DNA of 64,000 nucleotides from Rhodovastum sp963804495 (lineage in GTDB: Bacteria > Pseudomonadota > Alphaproteobacteria > Acetobacterales > Acetobacteraceae), in NCBI GenBank assembly GCA_963804495.1, contig CAWDQN010000014.1, forward strand, positions 1 to 64,000, written 5' to 3'. Positions 44,242-53,195 of this stretch are shown here, one piece after another (position 1 is the stretch's first letter; every line of letters begins with the position of its first letter). Made by a program: the position numbers and the translations under genes. The notes beneath the pieces are model-generated. The model was not told the origin of the DNA. It did no database searches and worked only from the letters and a program-made list of their open reading frames with translations.

Positions 44242-45549
44242 ATGCGCCCTGCCACCATCCGGCAATGCGCCGTGCTGGTCGGCGGGCTGGGCACGCGCCT
44301 GGGCGCGCTGACCTCCGACACGCCGAAGCCCGTGTTGCCGTGTGGCGACCGGCCCTTTCTGGCCTGGCTGTTGCGCGAGTTCGTCCGCTTCGGGGTGGAG
44401 GAGTTCGTGTTGCTCACTGGCCATCTCTCCGACCGGCTGCGCGAGAGTCTCGGCGCGGTTGCCGCATCCTTGCCGCGACCGGTATCGATCGTGGTCCACG
44501 AGGAACCGGTCCGCGCCGGCACCGGCGGCGCCCTGTTTCACGCGCGCGAGCGGCTGGACGATCGGTTCCTGCTGTGCAACGGCAACTCGCTGTTCGATTG
44601 CAATCTCGGCGCCCTGCTGGCCGCCGCCGCACGCGACCCGGACGCGGTGCTCGGCCGTATCGTGCTGCGCCGGTTGGAGGATGCGCGGCGCTATGGCGTG
44701 GTGGAAACCGACGGCGAGGTGGTGCGCGCTTTCCGCGAGCGGCCGGCGACGGAAAGCCCGGCCCCGGGCACCATCAACGCCGGTGTCTATCTGTTCGATC
44801 GCCGCCTGCTCGACCACGTGGCGCCGGTCTGCTCATTGGAACGCGACGTTCTGCCGGCGCTGGCGGCGCGCGGGCTGCTGCGCGGCACCGAGGCCTCGGG
44901 CTATTTCGTCGACATCGGAGTCCCCGACGATCTCGCCCGCGCGCGGCGCGACCTGCCCGCCCGGCTGCACCGCCCGGCGCTGTTCCTCGACCGCGACGGC
45001 GTGCTCAACGTCGATCATGGCTATGTGGGCACACGTGACCGGTTCGAGTGGATGTCGGGCGCTCGGGAGGCGGTGCGCCGGGCAGTGACGCGCGGCTGGC
45101 ATGTGTTCGTGGTCACCAACCAGTCCGGCGTGGCGCGCGGCCATTACGACGAGGCGGCGGTGCATGCGCTGATGCGCTGGATGGGCGAGCAGGTGCGTGC
45201 CGCCGGCGGCACGATCGACGATTGGCGGTACTGCCCGACGCACCCGGAGGCCACCGTCACGGAATACCGTCGCGTGAGCGACTGGCGCAAGCCGGGTCCC
45301 GGCATGCTGCTGGACCTGATCCGCGCATGGGAACTCGACCCCACCCAGGCGATCATGATCGGCGACAGCGAAAGCGACATGCTGGCGGCAGCAGCCGCCG
45401 GGGTACGCGGGGTACGCTTCACCGGCGGCGACCTCGCCGCCTTTACCGATCCCCTGCTGGCAGACGCGCGCGCCCATGGTGGCGCCGCCGCGCTGGCCCG
45501 GATGGGATCGTGCCAGTCGTCGCGCGGACAGGGGATGCAGTCATCGTGA
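44242..45549 (+). CDS. HddC-GmhB fusion: heptose guanylyltransferase and phosphatase
   Basis: A 435-residue fusion. Residues 8-235 form a nucleotidyltransferase (LVGGLGTRLGALTSDTPKP, later GTGGALFHARERLDDRFLL), like HddC, which makes GDP-D-glycero-alpha-D-manno-heptose. Residues 246-400 form a HAD phosphatase, like GmhB, with ALFLDRDGVLNVDHGYVG (Asp250, Asp252), VTNQSGVARG and IMIGDSESDML. In GmhB a zinc site CxH...CxC precedes RKP. Here Cys331 and His333 remain, but the second pair is Ser346 and Trp348 (RRVSDWRKP), so zinc binding is probably lost. The fusion delivers two consecutive steps of GDP-heptose synthesis. Confidence 0.88.
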   Translation: MRPATIRQCAVLVGGLGTRLGALTSDTPKPVLPCGDRPFLAWLLREFVRFGVEEFVLLTGHLSDRLRESLGAVAASLPRPVSIVVHEEPVRAGTGGALFHARERLDDRFLLCNGNSLFDCNLGALLAAAARDPDAVLGRIVLRRLEDARRYGVVETDGEVVRAFRERPATESPAPGTINAGVYLFDRRLLDHVAPVCSLERDVLPALAARGLLRGTEASGYFVDIGVPDDLARARRDLPARLHRPALFLDRDGVLNVDHGYVGTRDRFEWMSGAREAVRRAVTRGWHVFVVTNQSGVARGHYDEAAVHALMRWMGEQVRAAGGTIDDWRYCPTHPEATVTEYRRVSDWRKPGPGMLLDLIRAWELDPTQAIMIGDSESDMLAAAAAGVRGVRFTGGDLAAFTDPLLADARAHGGAAALARMGSCQSSRGQGMQSS

Positions 45550-48380
45550 CGCCCGAACCGTCGCTGCGCGATCCAGCACCTCCCCCGGCGGTGCCGGTCA
45601 GCGGCAACCTCGATTATGTGGCGCCGGACGGCAGGATTGTCGCCTGGTGCTGGTCGCCCGCCGAACCGGATCGGCGCCGCGAGGTGGGCGTCTGGATCGA
45701 CGGGGTCGAGGTGTTGCGCGCCCGCTGCGACCAGATGCGGCGCGACCTGCTCGGCGCCGGCGTCGGGGATGGCGCCCACGCTCTGGACCTGCCGCTGCCC
45801 GCCGGCATCATGCGGCCCGGATGCCGGGTGACGGTCGCGCTGCGCGATGTGGCGACCGGCCGGCAGATCGGCTCCGCGACGCCGGTGACCTGGGAGGGTG
45901 CGCCGCAGGACGCGAGGCCCGGCCCGCCCTCCCGCGTCTTGAGCGGCAATTTTGACCGGGTCACCAAGGATGGCTGGGTGCTCGGCTGGTGCTGGTACCC
46001 GGACCATCCCGAGGTCCATGTCGATCTCACCGTGCTGGTGGACGACGAAGCGGTGGGCACGACACGGGCGGCCAACTTCAGGCCGGACCTGCAGGCGGCT
46101 GGCATCGGCGACGGCACCCATGCCTTTGCGTTCGCCCTGCCGTGGTCGGTGATGACCGACAAGGGGATGCTGCGCGTCAGCGTGCAGGAAACTGCGACCA
46201 TGACCGCGCTCGGCGACCCGATCCTGATCCGGGCCGGGCGGTTGGCGGCGGCCGAGGAGCGCATCCAGGACCTGGTACGGCAGATCCGCCTGCTGCGCGG
46301 GCAGATCGACGACATCGCCATGCAGGATCGGGGGCGGCAGGAGGATCGTGCGGCGCGCGACCTGTTCGCGACCGTGGCCGGGTTTTTCCAGGCCCTGGCA
46401 GACGGCGACGCCGGCCCGGTGACGGGCGGCGGTCTGAGGACGGCGGTGGAGAGCGTGACCACCCGCTTCGCCCCGCTGGTACTATCCATTCCCGAGGCGC
46501 CGGTGGCGACCATCTGCGTGCATGCCGGCGCCAGCATCGACACGGTCTATCGCTGCCTGGCGGCGTTGCGGGACGCCGGGGCCGACCGGCAGGCAGACAT
46601 CGTGCTGCTGGATGATGGCGCGCATGGCGGCGAGGCGGCGCTGCTGCCGGCGGTGGTGCGCAACCTGGGCTATGTGCGCGTGCCGCTGCAGGGCAGCATG
46701 CTGGCGGCGCGCAATGACGTCGCGGCGAGCGGGCGCGGTCGCCTGGTCGCCTTCCTCGCCCCGCAGGTCCGGGTGATGCCCGGCTGGTTGGAAGAGATCG
46801 CCGGCACCTTCGCGCGCGAGCCGGACGCCGCGGCGGTCGGGTCGAAAGTGGTGCGCGACGACGGCCTGCTGCATCACACCGGTATCCTGCTTGGTCCCGA
46901 CGGGACGCTGTGCGACCCCGGGCGGCTGGCCGCCGCGGACGACCCGGAGCACGATTTCCTGCGTCGCGCCCATGCGCTCGGTGACGTTGCCTACGCCCTT
47001 CGCCGCGACCTGATGCAAGAGGCCGGGGGATTCGGCACCGGTTTCGCGAGCCCGGCGCATGCCACGGTTGACCTGTGCATGCGCCTGCGCGCAAACGCCC
47101 GGCAGGTGCTCTATCAGCCGCTCGCGGTCGCGGTCTGGTCGGATGACAGCGCTTCCGACCCGGCGCCGGTCCCCGACCTGAGCCTGCCGGACGAGGACTC
47201 GCGGCGCCTGCGCCAGCGCTGGGTGGATCACGCGCGACCCGCCCCTTCGACCGGCACCACCGGCTTCATCGGCCATGCTCTGGTCATCGATACCGCCTTC
47301 CCCCGGCCGGACCATGATGCCGGTTCGGTGGCCACGTTCGAACAGATGCTGCTGCTGCGCCGCCTCGGCTACCGGGTCGCCTTCGCGGCGTCCGGCGACG
47401 ACGAGAACCTGCCGGCGGAGAAAGCGGCGTTGCGCCGCAACGGGATCGAACTGGCGAGTCCGCCGGCCTACAATTCGATCAGCTCCTATCTCGAGGCACA
47501 CGGCGCCCGTCTCGACCTCGTGCATGTCTACCGTCACGCCAACGCCACGATGTTCTTCGACCGGGTGCGCGCCCGCGCACCGCAGGCCAAGCTGCTGTTC
47601 GCGCCGGCGGATTTGCATCATTTGCGCGAAGCGCGCGCGGCGGAGCTGAGCGGTGCGCCGTCGCTCGGTCCGGCAGGGACGCGAGAGGTCGAACTGGCAT
47701 GCATCCGCGCCAGCGACGCCACCATCATCACCAGCGACCACGAACTGGCGCTGTTGCACGACGAGGTGCCGCCGGCGAAACTCAAGCTGCTGCGCTGGAT
47801 CGCGCATGTGCGGCCGGCGTCGCGCGACTTTGCCGCACGCAGCGGGCTATGCTTTCTCGGCAGTTTCAGCCATCCGCCCAATGTGGATGCGGTGCACTGG
47901 TTCACCGTCGAGGTGCTGCCGCGGGTGCTGCGCGCGTTGCCTGGGCTGCGGCTTTCGATCGCCGGCGCCGATCCTCCCGAGTCCATTCGCGCCCTGGCCT
48001 CCGCCAATGTCGAGGTGCTGGACTGGGTCGCCGATCTCGATGCGCTGTTCGGGCAGGTGCGCCTGTCGGTCGCGCCGCTCCGCTATGGGGCAGGGTTCAA
48101 GGGCAAGGTCGCGACCAGCCTCGCCTATGGCGTGCCGGTGGTCGGGACCGCCATCGCGGTGGAAGGCACCGGGCTGGCGCCGGGCGACGGCATCGCGCTG
48201 GCCGATGACGCGGCGGCGTTTGCCGACGAAGTGGTGCGGTTGCACGAGGACGAAGCGGTATGGACCGCGCTGGCCGAGCGCGGCTTGGAGCGTTGCCGCG
48301 AGCTGTACTCGCCGGAGGCGGCGGCCGCGGTCTATCGCCGGCTGCTGGCCGACCTGGGGCTGCCGGTATCCGGCACCTGA
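45546..48380 (+). CDS. Two-domain glycosyltransferase with N-terminal beta-sandwich repeats
   Basis: A 944-residue protein with GTG start overlapping the preceding stop (GTGA at 45546-45549). Residues about 15-95 and 130-215 are two copies of one beta-sandwich unit: SGNLDYVAPDGRIVAWCWSP and SGNFDRVTKDGWVLGWCWYP. Then follow a short coiled coil (about 225-265), a GT2-like domain (about 310-540, with VLLDDGAHGGEAALLPAVVR) and a GT4-like domain at the C-terminus (about 575-940; FLGSFSHPPNVDAVHWFTVE, APLRYGAGFKGKVATSLAYG). It is probably a transferase that uses GDP-heptose or another sugar for O-antigen, capsule or S-layer glycan. No membrane span is seen. Confidence 0.82.
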   Translation: MTPEPSLRDPAPPPAVPVSGNLDYVAPDGRIVAWCWSPAEPDRRREVGVWIDGVEVLRARCDQMRRDLLGAGVGDGAHALDLPLPAGIMRPGCRVTVALRDVATGRQIGSATPVTWEGAPQDARPGPPSRVLSGNFDRVTKDGWVLGWCWYPDHPEVHVDLTVLVDDEAVGTTRAANFRPDLQAAGIGDGTHAFAFALPWSVMTDKGMLRVSVQETATMTALGDPILIRAGRLAAAEERIQDLVRQIRLLRGQIDDIAMQDRGRQEDRAARDLFATVAGFFQALADGDAGPVTGGGLRTAVESVTTRFAPLVLSIPEAPVATICVHAGASIDTVYRCLAALRDAGADRQADIVLLDDGAHGGEAALLPAVVRNLGYVRVPLQGSMLAARNDVAASGRGRLVAFLAPQVRVMPGWLEEIAGTFAREPDAAAVGSKVVRDDGLLHHTGILLGPDGTLCDPGRLAAADDPEHDFLRRAHALGDVAYALRRDLMQEAGGFGTGFASPAHATVDLCMRLRANARQVLYQPLAVAVWSDDSASDPAPVPDLSLPDEDSRRLRQRWVDHARPAPSTGTTGFIGHALVIDTAFPRPDHDAGSVATFEQMLLLRRLGYRVAFAASGDDENLPAEKAALRRNGIELASPPAYNSISSYLEAHGARLDLVHVYRHANATMFFDRVRARAPQAKLLFAPADLHHLREARAAELSGAPSLGPAGTREVELACIRASDATIITSDHELALLHDEVPPAKLKLLRWIAHVRPASRDFAARSGLCFLGSFSHPPNVDAVHWFTVEVLPRVLRALPGLRLSIAGADPPESIRALASANVEVLDWVADLDALFGQVRLSVAPLRYGAGFKGKVATSLAYGVPVVGTAIAVEGTGLAPGDGIALADDAAAFADEVVRLHEDEAVWTALAERGLERCRELYSPEAAAAVYRRLLADLGLPVSGT

Positions 48381-48403
48381 TTTGCAGGATTTGCAGGCGC
48401 CGT

Positions 48404-49454
48404 TCAGTCGCCGCTGACGGTCCAGGAACTCGGCGCCGCGCCCGGTGAAATGGACGGCGCTGGCGACACCGCCTTGCTGATTGAGGGCATTGATCAGCGC
48501 CACCCGGTACTGCGGCGGCACGATGAACATCAGAAACCCGCCACCACCAGCGCCGGATACTTTTCCGGCCAGGGCGCCGTTCGCCAGCGCCACCCCATGC
48601 AGCAGCTCGATCGATCCGGTGCTGATCCCATCGGCGGTTTTCTTCTTAGCCAACCAGGAGCGGCTGAGGATGTCGGCCACGTGGCGGATCTCGCCGCGCA
48701 GCAGCGCCTGTTTCATTTCGATGGCGTCGCTCTTGAGCTGGTGCAGGCCGATCAATAAGTCAGCGGTGGGTGACACCATCCGCCGCTGCTGCTCGGCGAT
48801 GATCATGTCCGAGCGGCGGGAGACACCGGTGAAGCAAGTGACCAGCGAGGTTTCCAGCTCGTTGACGAAGGCGCGGGGCACCCGCAGCGGATTGACGATC
48901 ACCCGGTCATTGGGGAGGAATTCGATGAAATTGGCGCCGCCGAACGCCGCCGCATACTGGTCCTGCTTGCCGCCGGCGAGGCGCAGGTCGAGGCGTTCGA
49001 TCTCGTAGGCAAGGTGGGCAACGTCGTAAGGGCCGAGCGGCAGTTCCAGCAGGGCGCGGAACGCCTCCACCAGCGCCACCACCAGCGCCGAGGACGAACC
49101 CAGGCCGGACCCGGCAGGGGCGTCTACGTAGGAAGTGATCTTCAATGGCAACGCAGTGCCGGCGCAAAAATCGCGCATGATGCGGCCATAGACACCGGCA
49201 TGAAGCGCCAGCCGTGCCCCGGCGAGCGTGGCGAGGTCGCAGGGCAGGCGCTCCTCGACGCCCAGATCGGGGGCCAGGAACTGCACGCTGGCATCCTCGG
49301 ACGGCACGATGAAAGCATAGGCATAGCGGCCGATCGTTGCGTTCAGCACCGCCCCGCCGTGGTCGTCGCAATACGGGCTGAGGTCGGTGCCGCCGCCGGC
49401 CAGGCCGAGCCGCAGCGGTGCCCGCGCGCGGATCACCTTCGATGCACTGGTCAT
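48404..49454 (-). pseudogene. hddA: D-glycero-D-manno-heptose 7-phosphate kinase HddA, frameshifted near its end
   Basis: A GHMP kinase that phosphorylates heptose 7-phosphate at C1, between GmhA and GmhB in the alpha-heptose path. Motifs: RLGLAGGGTDLSPYCDDHGG, DAPAGSGLGSSSALVVA and KVSGAGGGGFLMF. In the sequence as given, the frame continues past 48404 to 47847 through the antisense of the glycosyltransferase. Removing one T (AA at 48427-48428) gives the natural end GAESWTVSGD and a stop at 48404-48406, for 349 residues, the usual length. The kinase core is intact either way. It follows the methyltransferase by 18 bases. Confidence 0.85.
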
Positions 49455-49472
49455 GGCCTTGTCCCGCAGCCG

Positions 49473-50295
49473 CTAAGCGACGGCCGAGACTATCATATTG
49501 AAGGGTCCGAGATAGCCGAGTTCGTTCGACCAGGTACATATGGGCGCAGGCATCGCTGAAGCCGGCGGCGCGCAGCCTGTCGAGGCAGTCCCAGCCCAGT
49601 TCGTGCACCTCGCCGTCGGCTTCGGTCGGCAACGGGCCGGCGACGCGCGACAGTCCCTCCAGACGGGTCACGGTGCGGGCGGCAAGGGCGCGGAACGGCA
49701 CGGTGATCACCAGCTGCCCACCCGGCACCAGCACCCGGCGGAGTTCGCCCAGAGCGGGCTCCAGCGGCGGCACGCGATGCAGGTAGTCCGAAGACACGGC
49801 AAGGTGGAAGGTCGCATTGTCCGCCGCCAGCCGGTACTCAGCTCCAGTTGCGGCTGCGCGCCCGAGGCGCGACACTCGGGTGATGCTGGCAGCCATGGCG
49901 GCGATGCGCCGGTCCGCCGGACCCGACGGCCCGAACAGCAGCACCCGCGACCAGGTGCGCAGCCTGGCCGCCGCCGCGAGAAAATGCAGCATCGCCCGGT
50001 TGCGGTTGCTGAGCCGATCCTCGCAGTCGCAGGTCAGTTCCTCGCGCCAGTTGGGTACGAGCCTCCCGTCGGCCAGCGTCTCGCCGCCGGTGGTGCATGC
50101 GGTGAAGCGGGCGGGCCGCAGGCAGGGAGCGCAGGTGCCGTCGCGCAGGATGGTTTCGGCGGCAACGGCCAGGCTGCGTTCGTAAAGGTAGCGGGCATCC
50201 ATGCGGGGCTGCATGTCGCGCCGGTACTCCTCGAACTCAGCGAAGGAAACAAAGCTGGCGGACGGAAATCGGACGTGAAGGCTTGTGTCTGACAT
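49473..50295 (-). pseudogene. SAM-dependent methyltransferase, frameshifted at the C-terminus
   Basis: A class I methyltransferase of 273 residues if one base is dropped. The N-terminal part has Cys pairs (GTCAPCLRPARFTAC and LTCDCEDRLSNRNRA), possibly a zinc element. The Rossmann part includes SRVLLFGPSGPADRRIAAMA and LRRVLVPGGQLVITVPFRAL (post-motif). At 49530-49534 the frame slips. Removing one base from the doublet gives the natural tail NELGYLGPFNMIVSAVA with a TAG at 49473-49475. Without correction the frame runs into hddA. It is probably first in the operon with hddA, for modifying the glycan or its lipid carrier. Confidence 0.75.
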
Positions 50296-50330
50296 CGTCC
50301 TGCCGGGGGGCTACGGGCGGATTGGAGGAA

Positions 50331-50394
50331 GGAAGGTCAGGGCGGTGCCCTGGACCCGCCAAGGGGCGGCGGCGCCCTGGATCCCATTACTTTT
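50331..50394. repeat. Intergenic hairpin repeat, copy 8
   Basis: On the minus strand: GGGATCCAGGGCGCCGCC, GCCCCTTGGCGGGTCCAGGG and CACCGCCCTGACCTTCC. It is the whole two-hairpin module with several substitutions, lying just upstream of the methyltransferase ATG (50295), which is unusual because most copies follow a stop codon. Confidence 0.65.
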
Positions 50395-50944
50395 GGACGG
50401 TGGTTGTGGGAAGGGGGGAGATCGGGTTCCTTGAGACAGCGTTTCGCAACGATCAGGCATGATCCGGAGAGACTCCTGTTCTGGCAACGACTCAGCGCAA
50501 CCCTGACCGCACCCGCAGCCAAAAAAATCGATCACCGCTTTGAAATGAAATGCGCGCCTCGGTTAAAAGAACCAAGTCTTTAGGCAACCACATACACACT
50601 CTACCTTCCACACGACTGTCGTTTATAAGTGTTCCTCAAGACACCAACGAAAAACCTTGAGAAAGATTTCTGTTGACCTACAGCAGCAGTTCCATTGCGA
50701 CTCCGCGCCATTCCGCTGATGACGCGCCGAGAGAGCGCCGGAACCCGTTCATCCGCAACCTCGCGTCACCGGAGGGCATGCCCGGACACGGTGCACCGCG
50801 GCTCCGCTCCTCCGGCTGGCCCGCAGCCCCTCCTTGCCCTCGGCGCCGAATTCGGCAACTCCTGCGCCACCCACCGGGTTGTGCCCGGGACCGGTTGTGC
50901 CATCTATACCCAACGTTACCGGATCAAGGCGAGGACGCCCCACC
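50395..50944. other. Intergenic region ahead of the thioredoxin gene
   Basis: No gene is supported. The stretch 50530-50680 is AT-richer than its surroundings (GGTTAAAAGAACC, CGTTTATAAGTG). Immediately upstream of the thioredoxin gene the sequence TTGTGCCATCTATACC (around 50895-50910) could hold a -35/-10 pair at short spacing. The ribosome site before 50945 is AAGGCGAGG. Confidence 0.4.
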
Positions 50945-51892
50945 ATGGATCTTATCATCGGGCAGAAGCAGGGTGCCGGCGCCGCGCGCGACGGCAGCCC
51001 CGGTGCCGTGATCGTCGACGGCGATCAAGCCACGTTCATGCAGGACGTGGTCGACGCCTCCCGCAGCGTGCCGGTCCTGGTCGATTTCTGGGCCACCTGG
51101 TGCGGCCCGTGCAAGCAGCTCACACCGGCGCTGGAAAAAATCACCCGCGCCGCCGGCGGCCGGATCAAGCTGGTCAAAATCGACATCGACAAAAACCGCG
51201 GCCTCGTGCAGCAGCTCGTCCAGCTTGGCCTGCCGCTGCAATCCGTGCCCACCGTCGCCGCCTTCTGGCAGGGCCAGATCGCCGACCTCTTCCAGGGCGC
51301 GCTGCCGGAATCCGAAATCAAGCGCTTCGTCGAGGCGCTGCTTAAGCTCGCGGGTGGCTCGATGCCCACCGCCGACTTGGTCGCCGAAGCGAAGGCGGCG
51401 GTGGAGGACGGCCGCATCCAGGAGGCTGCCGAGCTGTTCTCCGCCGTGCTGCAGGATGAGCCCGAGAACCCCGAGGCCTGGGGCGGGCTGATCCGCGCGC
51501 TGCTGGCGCTCGGGCACGATGACGAGGCCAGCCAGGCGCTCGCCGAGGTGCCGGCCAAGATCGCCGACCACGCCGAGGTGTCCGGCGCGCGCAGCGCCCT
51601 CGCCCTGGCCGCCGAAGGCCGCAAGGCACGTGACCAGCTCGCCACGTTCCAGCAGCGCCTGGCGGCCGACCCGGCCGACCACCAGGCCCGCTACGACCTT
51701 GCCACCGCCCTGAACGCCAGCAACCGCCGCGAGGAAGCCGCCGACGCACTGCTGGAGATCATCCGCCGCAACCGCGCCTGGAACGAAGACGCGGCGCGGC
51801 TGCAACTGCTCAAATTCTTCGAGGCCTGGGGGTTCGACGACCCCGCCACCGTGGCCGCACGACGCAAGCTCTCGGCCATCCTGTTCAGTTGA
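50945..51892 (+). CDS. Thioredoxin-TPR co-chaperone, YbbN-like
   Basis: A 315-residue protein: an N-terminal thioredoxin domain (about 20-130) with FWATWCGPCKQL (Cys53, Cys56) and a C-terminal tetratricopeptide-type helical domain (about 135-310; AELFSAVLQDEPENPEAWGG, AADPADHQARYDLATALNAS). This layout is that of YbbN/CnoX co-chaperones; the intact CxxC suggests redox activity, unlike E. coli YbbN. First of four same-strand genes with one-base to 25-base gaps or overlaps. Confidence 0.88.
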   Translation: MDLIIGQKQGAGAARDGSPGAVIVDGDQATFMQDVVDASRSVPVLVDFWATWCGPCKQLTPALEKITRAAGGRIKLVKIDIDKNRGLVQQLVQLGLPLQSVPTVAAFWQGQIADLFQGALPESEIKRFVEALLKLAGGSMPTADLVAEAKAAVEDGRIQEAAELFSAVLQDEPENPEAWGGLIRALLALGHDDEASQALAEVPAKIADHAEVSGARSALALAAEGRKARDQLATFQQRLAADPADHQARYDLATALNASNRREEAADALLEIIRRNRAWNEDAARLQLLKFFEAWGFDDPATVAARRKLSAILFS

Positions 51893-51893
51893 T

Positions 51894-52568
51894 ATGGGCC
51901 ATCTGCACCCGAGGCCGGAAGACCTGCCCGACAGCTTTCCGGTCTTCCCCCTGACGGGGGCCTTGCTGCTGCCCCGCGGGCGGCTGCCGCTCAACATTTT
52001 CGAGCCGCGCTACCTCGCCATGACCGAGGACGCACTGGCGGCCGGACGTCTGTTCGGCATGATCCAGCCCGACCCGCAGACCGCGCCGGTGGCCAGCGGC
52101 CCGGCGCTGTACCGGATCGGCTGCCTCGGCCGTTTGTCCTCGTTCAGCGAAACCGAGGACGGGCGCTACCTGATCACCCTCACCGGCGTCATCCGCTTCG
52201 CCGTGACCGAGGAACGCCCCATGCAGCGCGGCTACCGCCGGGTCCGCGCCGACTTCGCCGGTTTTGCCGCCGACCTCGACCCACCCGCGCCCCTGGCCGG
52301 TTTCGACCGGCCCGGATTGCTGGCGGCCCTGCGCGCCTCGTTCGCGCGCCGCGGCATCGAGGCCAACTGGGAGGCGATCGAGAGCATGGCCGATGATGCC
52401 CTGGTGACCACGCTGTGCATGGCCTGCCCCTTCGAGCCGGCCGAGAAGCAGGCGCTGCTGGAAGCCACCTCCGCGTCGGACCGCGCCACCGTGCTGGCCA
52501 CCCTGCTGCAGATCGATATCCACGCCTCCGGAGCGGAGACCGCGCCGGCCCGCTCCCGGGCAAGCTGA
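51894..52568 (+). CDS. Lon N-terminal-domain protein
   Basis: A 224-residue protein matching only the substrate-binding N domain of Lon (LPDSFPVFPLTGALLLPRGR, LPLNIFEPRYLAMTEDAL, GRYLITLTGVIRFAV) without ATPase or protease parts. Such stand-alone proteins are common in proteobacteria and are thought to bind unfolded proteins. Its ATG is one base after the thioredoxin stop. Confidence 0.9.
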   Translation: MGHLHPRPEDLPDSFPVFPLTGALLLPRGRLPLNIFEPRYLAMTEDALAAGRLFGMIQPDPQTAPVASGPALYRIGCLGRLSSFSETEDGRYLITLTGVIRFAVTEERPMQRGYRRVRADFAGFAADLDPPAPLAGFDRPGLLAALRASFARRGIEANWEAIESMADDALVTTLCMACPFEPAEKQALLEATSASDRATVLATLLQIDIHASGAETAPARSRAS

Positions 52569-52593
52569 CGCGCCGGCGCCGGAGTAAACACGC

Positions 52594-52839
52594 ATGGCCG
52601 ATCCCACTGCCCCCACCGCCAATTCCGCCCGGCCCGTCCCGGCCGACCTGCCGGCGCTCAACGCGCCGGTCGACCCGCGTCTGCTGGAAATCCTGGTCTG
52701 CCCGGTCACCAAACAGCCGCTGGTATATGACCGGTTGCACAACGAGCTGGTCAGCCGCGCCGCCGGCCTGGCCTATCCGATCCGCGACGGCATTCCCATC
52801 ATGCTGCCCGAAGAAGCCCGCCCGCTGGACGATCTCTGA
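52594..52839 (+). CDS. Trm112-family protein
   Basis: An 81-residue protein of the Trm112/YcaR family, with VDPRLLEILVCPVTKQPLVY, and AAGLAYPIRDGIPIMLPEEA, the conserved core. Only one of the zinc-type cysteines remains, as is normal for bacterial members. In eukaryotes the family activates methyltransferases; its bacterial role is unclear. The TGATG overlap (52837-52841) couples it to the next gene. Confidence 0.9.
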   Translation: MADPTAPTANSARPVPADLPALNAPVDPRLLEILVCPVTKQPLVYDRLHNELVSRAAGLAYPIRDGIPIMLPEEARPLDDL

Positions 52840-53192
52840 TGCCGACACCCACCGAAATCCGCCTCAACCGGGCTGAAAAGCGCCTGGAGGTGGATTTCGG
52901 CGATGGCAGCCGGTTTTCCTACCCCGCCGAGCTTCTGCGGGTGGAAAGTCCAAGCGCCGAGGTGCAGGGCCATGCGCCGGACGAGAGGAAAACCGTGCCC
53001 GGCAAACGCCATGTCGGCATCGCCGCGGTCGAACCGGTGGGCAACTACGCGGTGCGCCTGATCTTCGACGACGGGCACGACAGCGGCATTTATGCATGGG
53101 ATTACCTGCACCGCCTCGGCCGCGAACAGGCGGGGATCTGGCAGCACTATATCGAGGCGCTCACCGCCAAAGGGCTCAGCCGTGATCCGTGA
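52839..53192 (+). CDS. DUF971 protein (GBBH-like N-terminal domain)
   Basis: A 117-residue protein of DUF971, the domain also found at the N-terminus of gamma-butyrobetaine hydroxylase. Strings: RLNRAEKRLEVDFGDGSRFS, YPAELLRVESPSAEVQGHAP, GIAAVEPVGNYAVRLIFDDG, HDSGIYAWDYLHRLG. Stand-alone members have been linked to Fe-S/Mrp metabolism; the role here is unknown. Its stop is four bases from the stop of the convergent L,D-transpeptidase-like gene. Confidence 0.9.
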   Translation: MPTPTEIRLNRAEKRLEVDFGDGSRFSYPAELLRVESPSAEVQGHAPDERKTVPGKRHVGIAAVEPVGNYAVRLIFDDGHDSGIYAWDYLHRLGREQAGIWQHYIEALTAKGLSRDP

Positions 53193-53195
53193 TGG

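Noticed and set aside
47847..48403. C-terminal extension of hddA
   Set aside because: It is entirely antisense to the conserved C-terminal domain of the glycosyltransferase, and dropping one base gives the usual family end at 48404.
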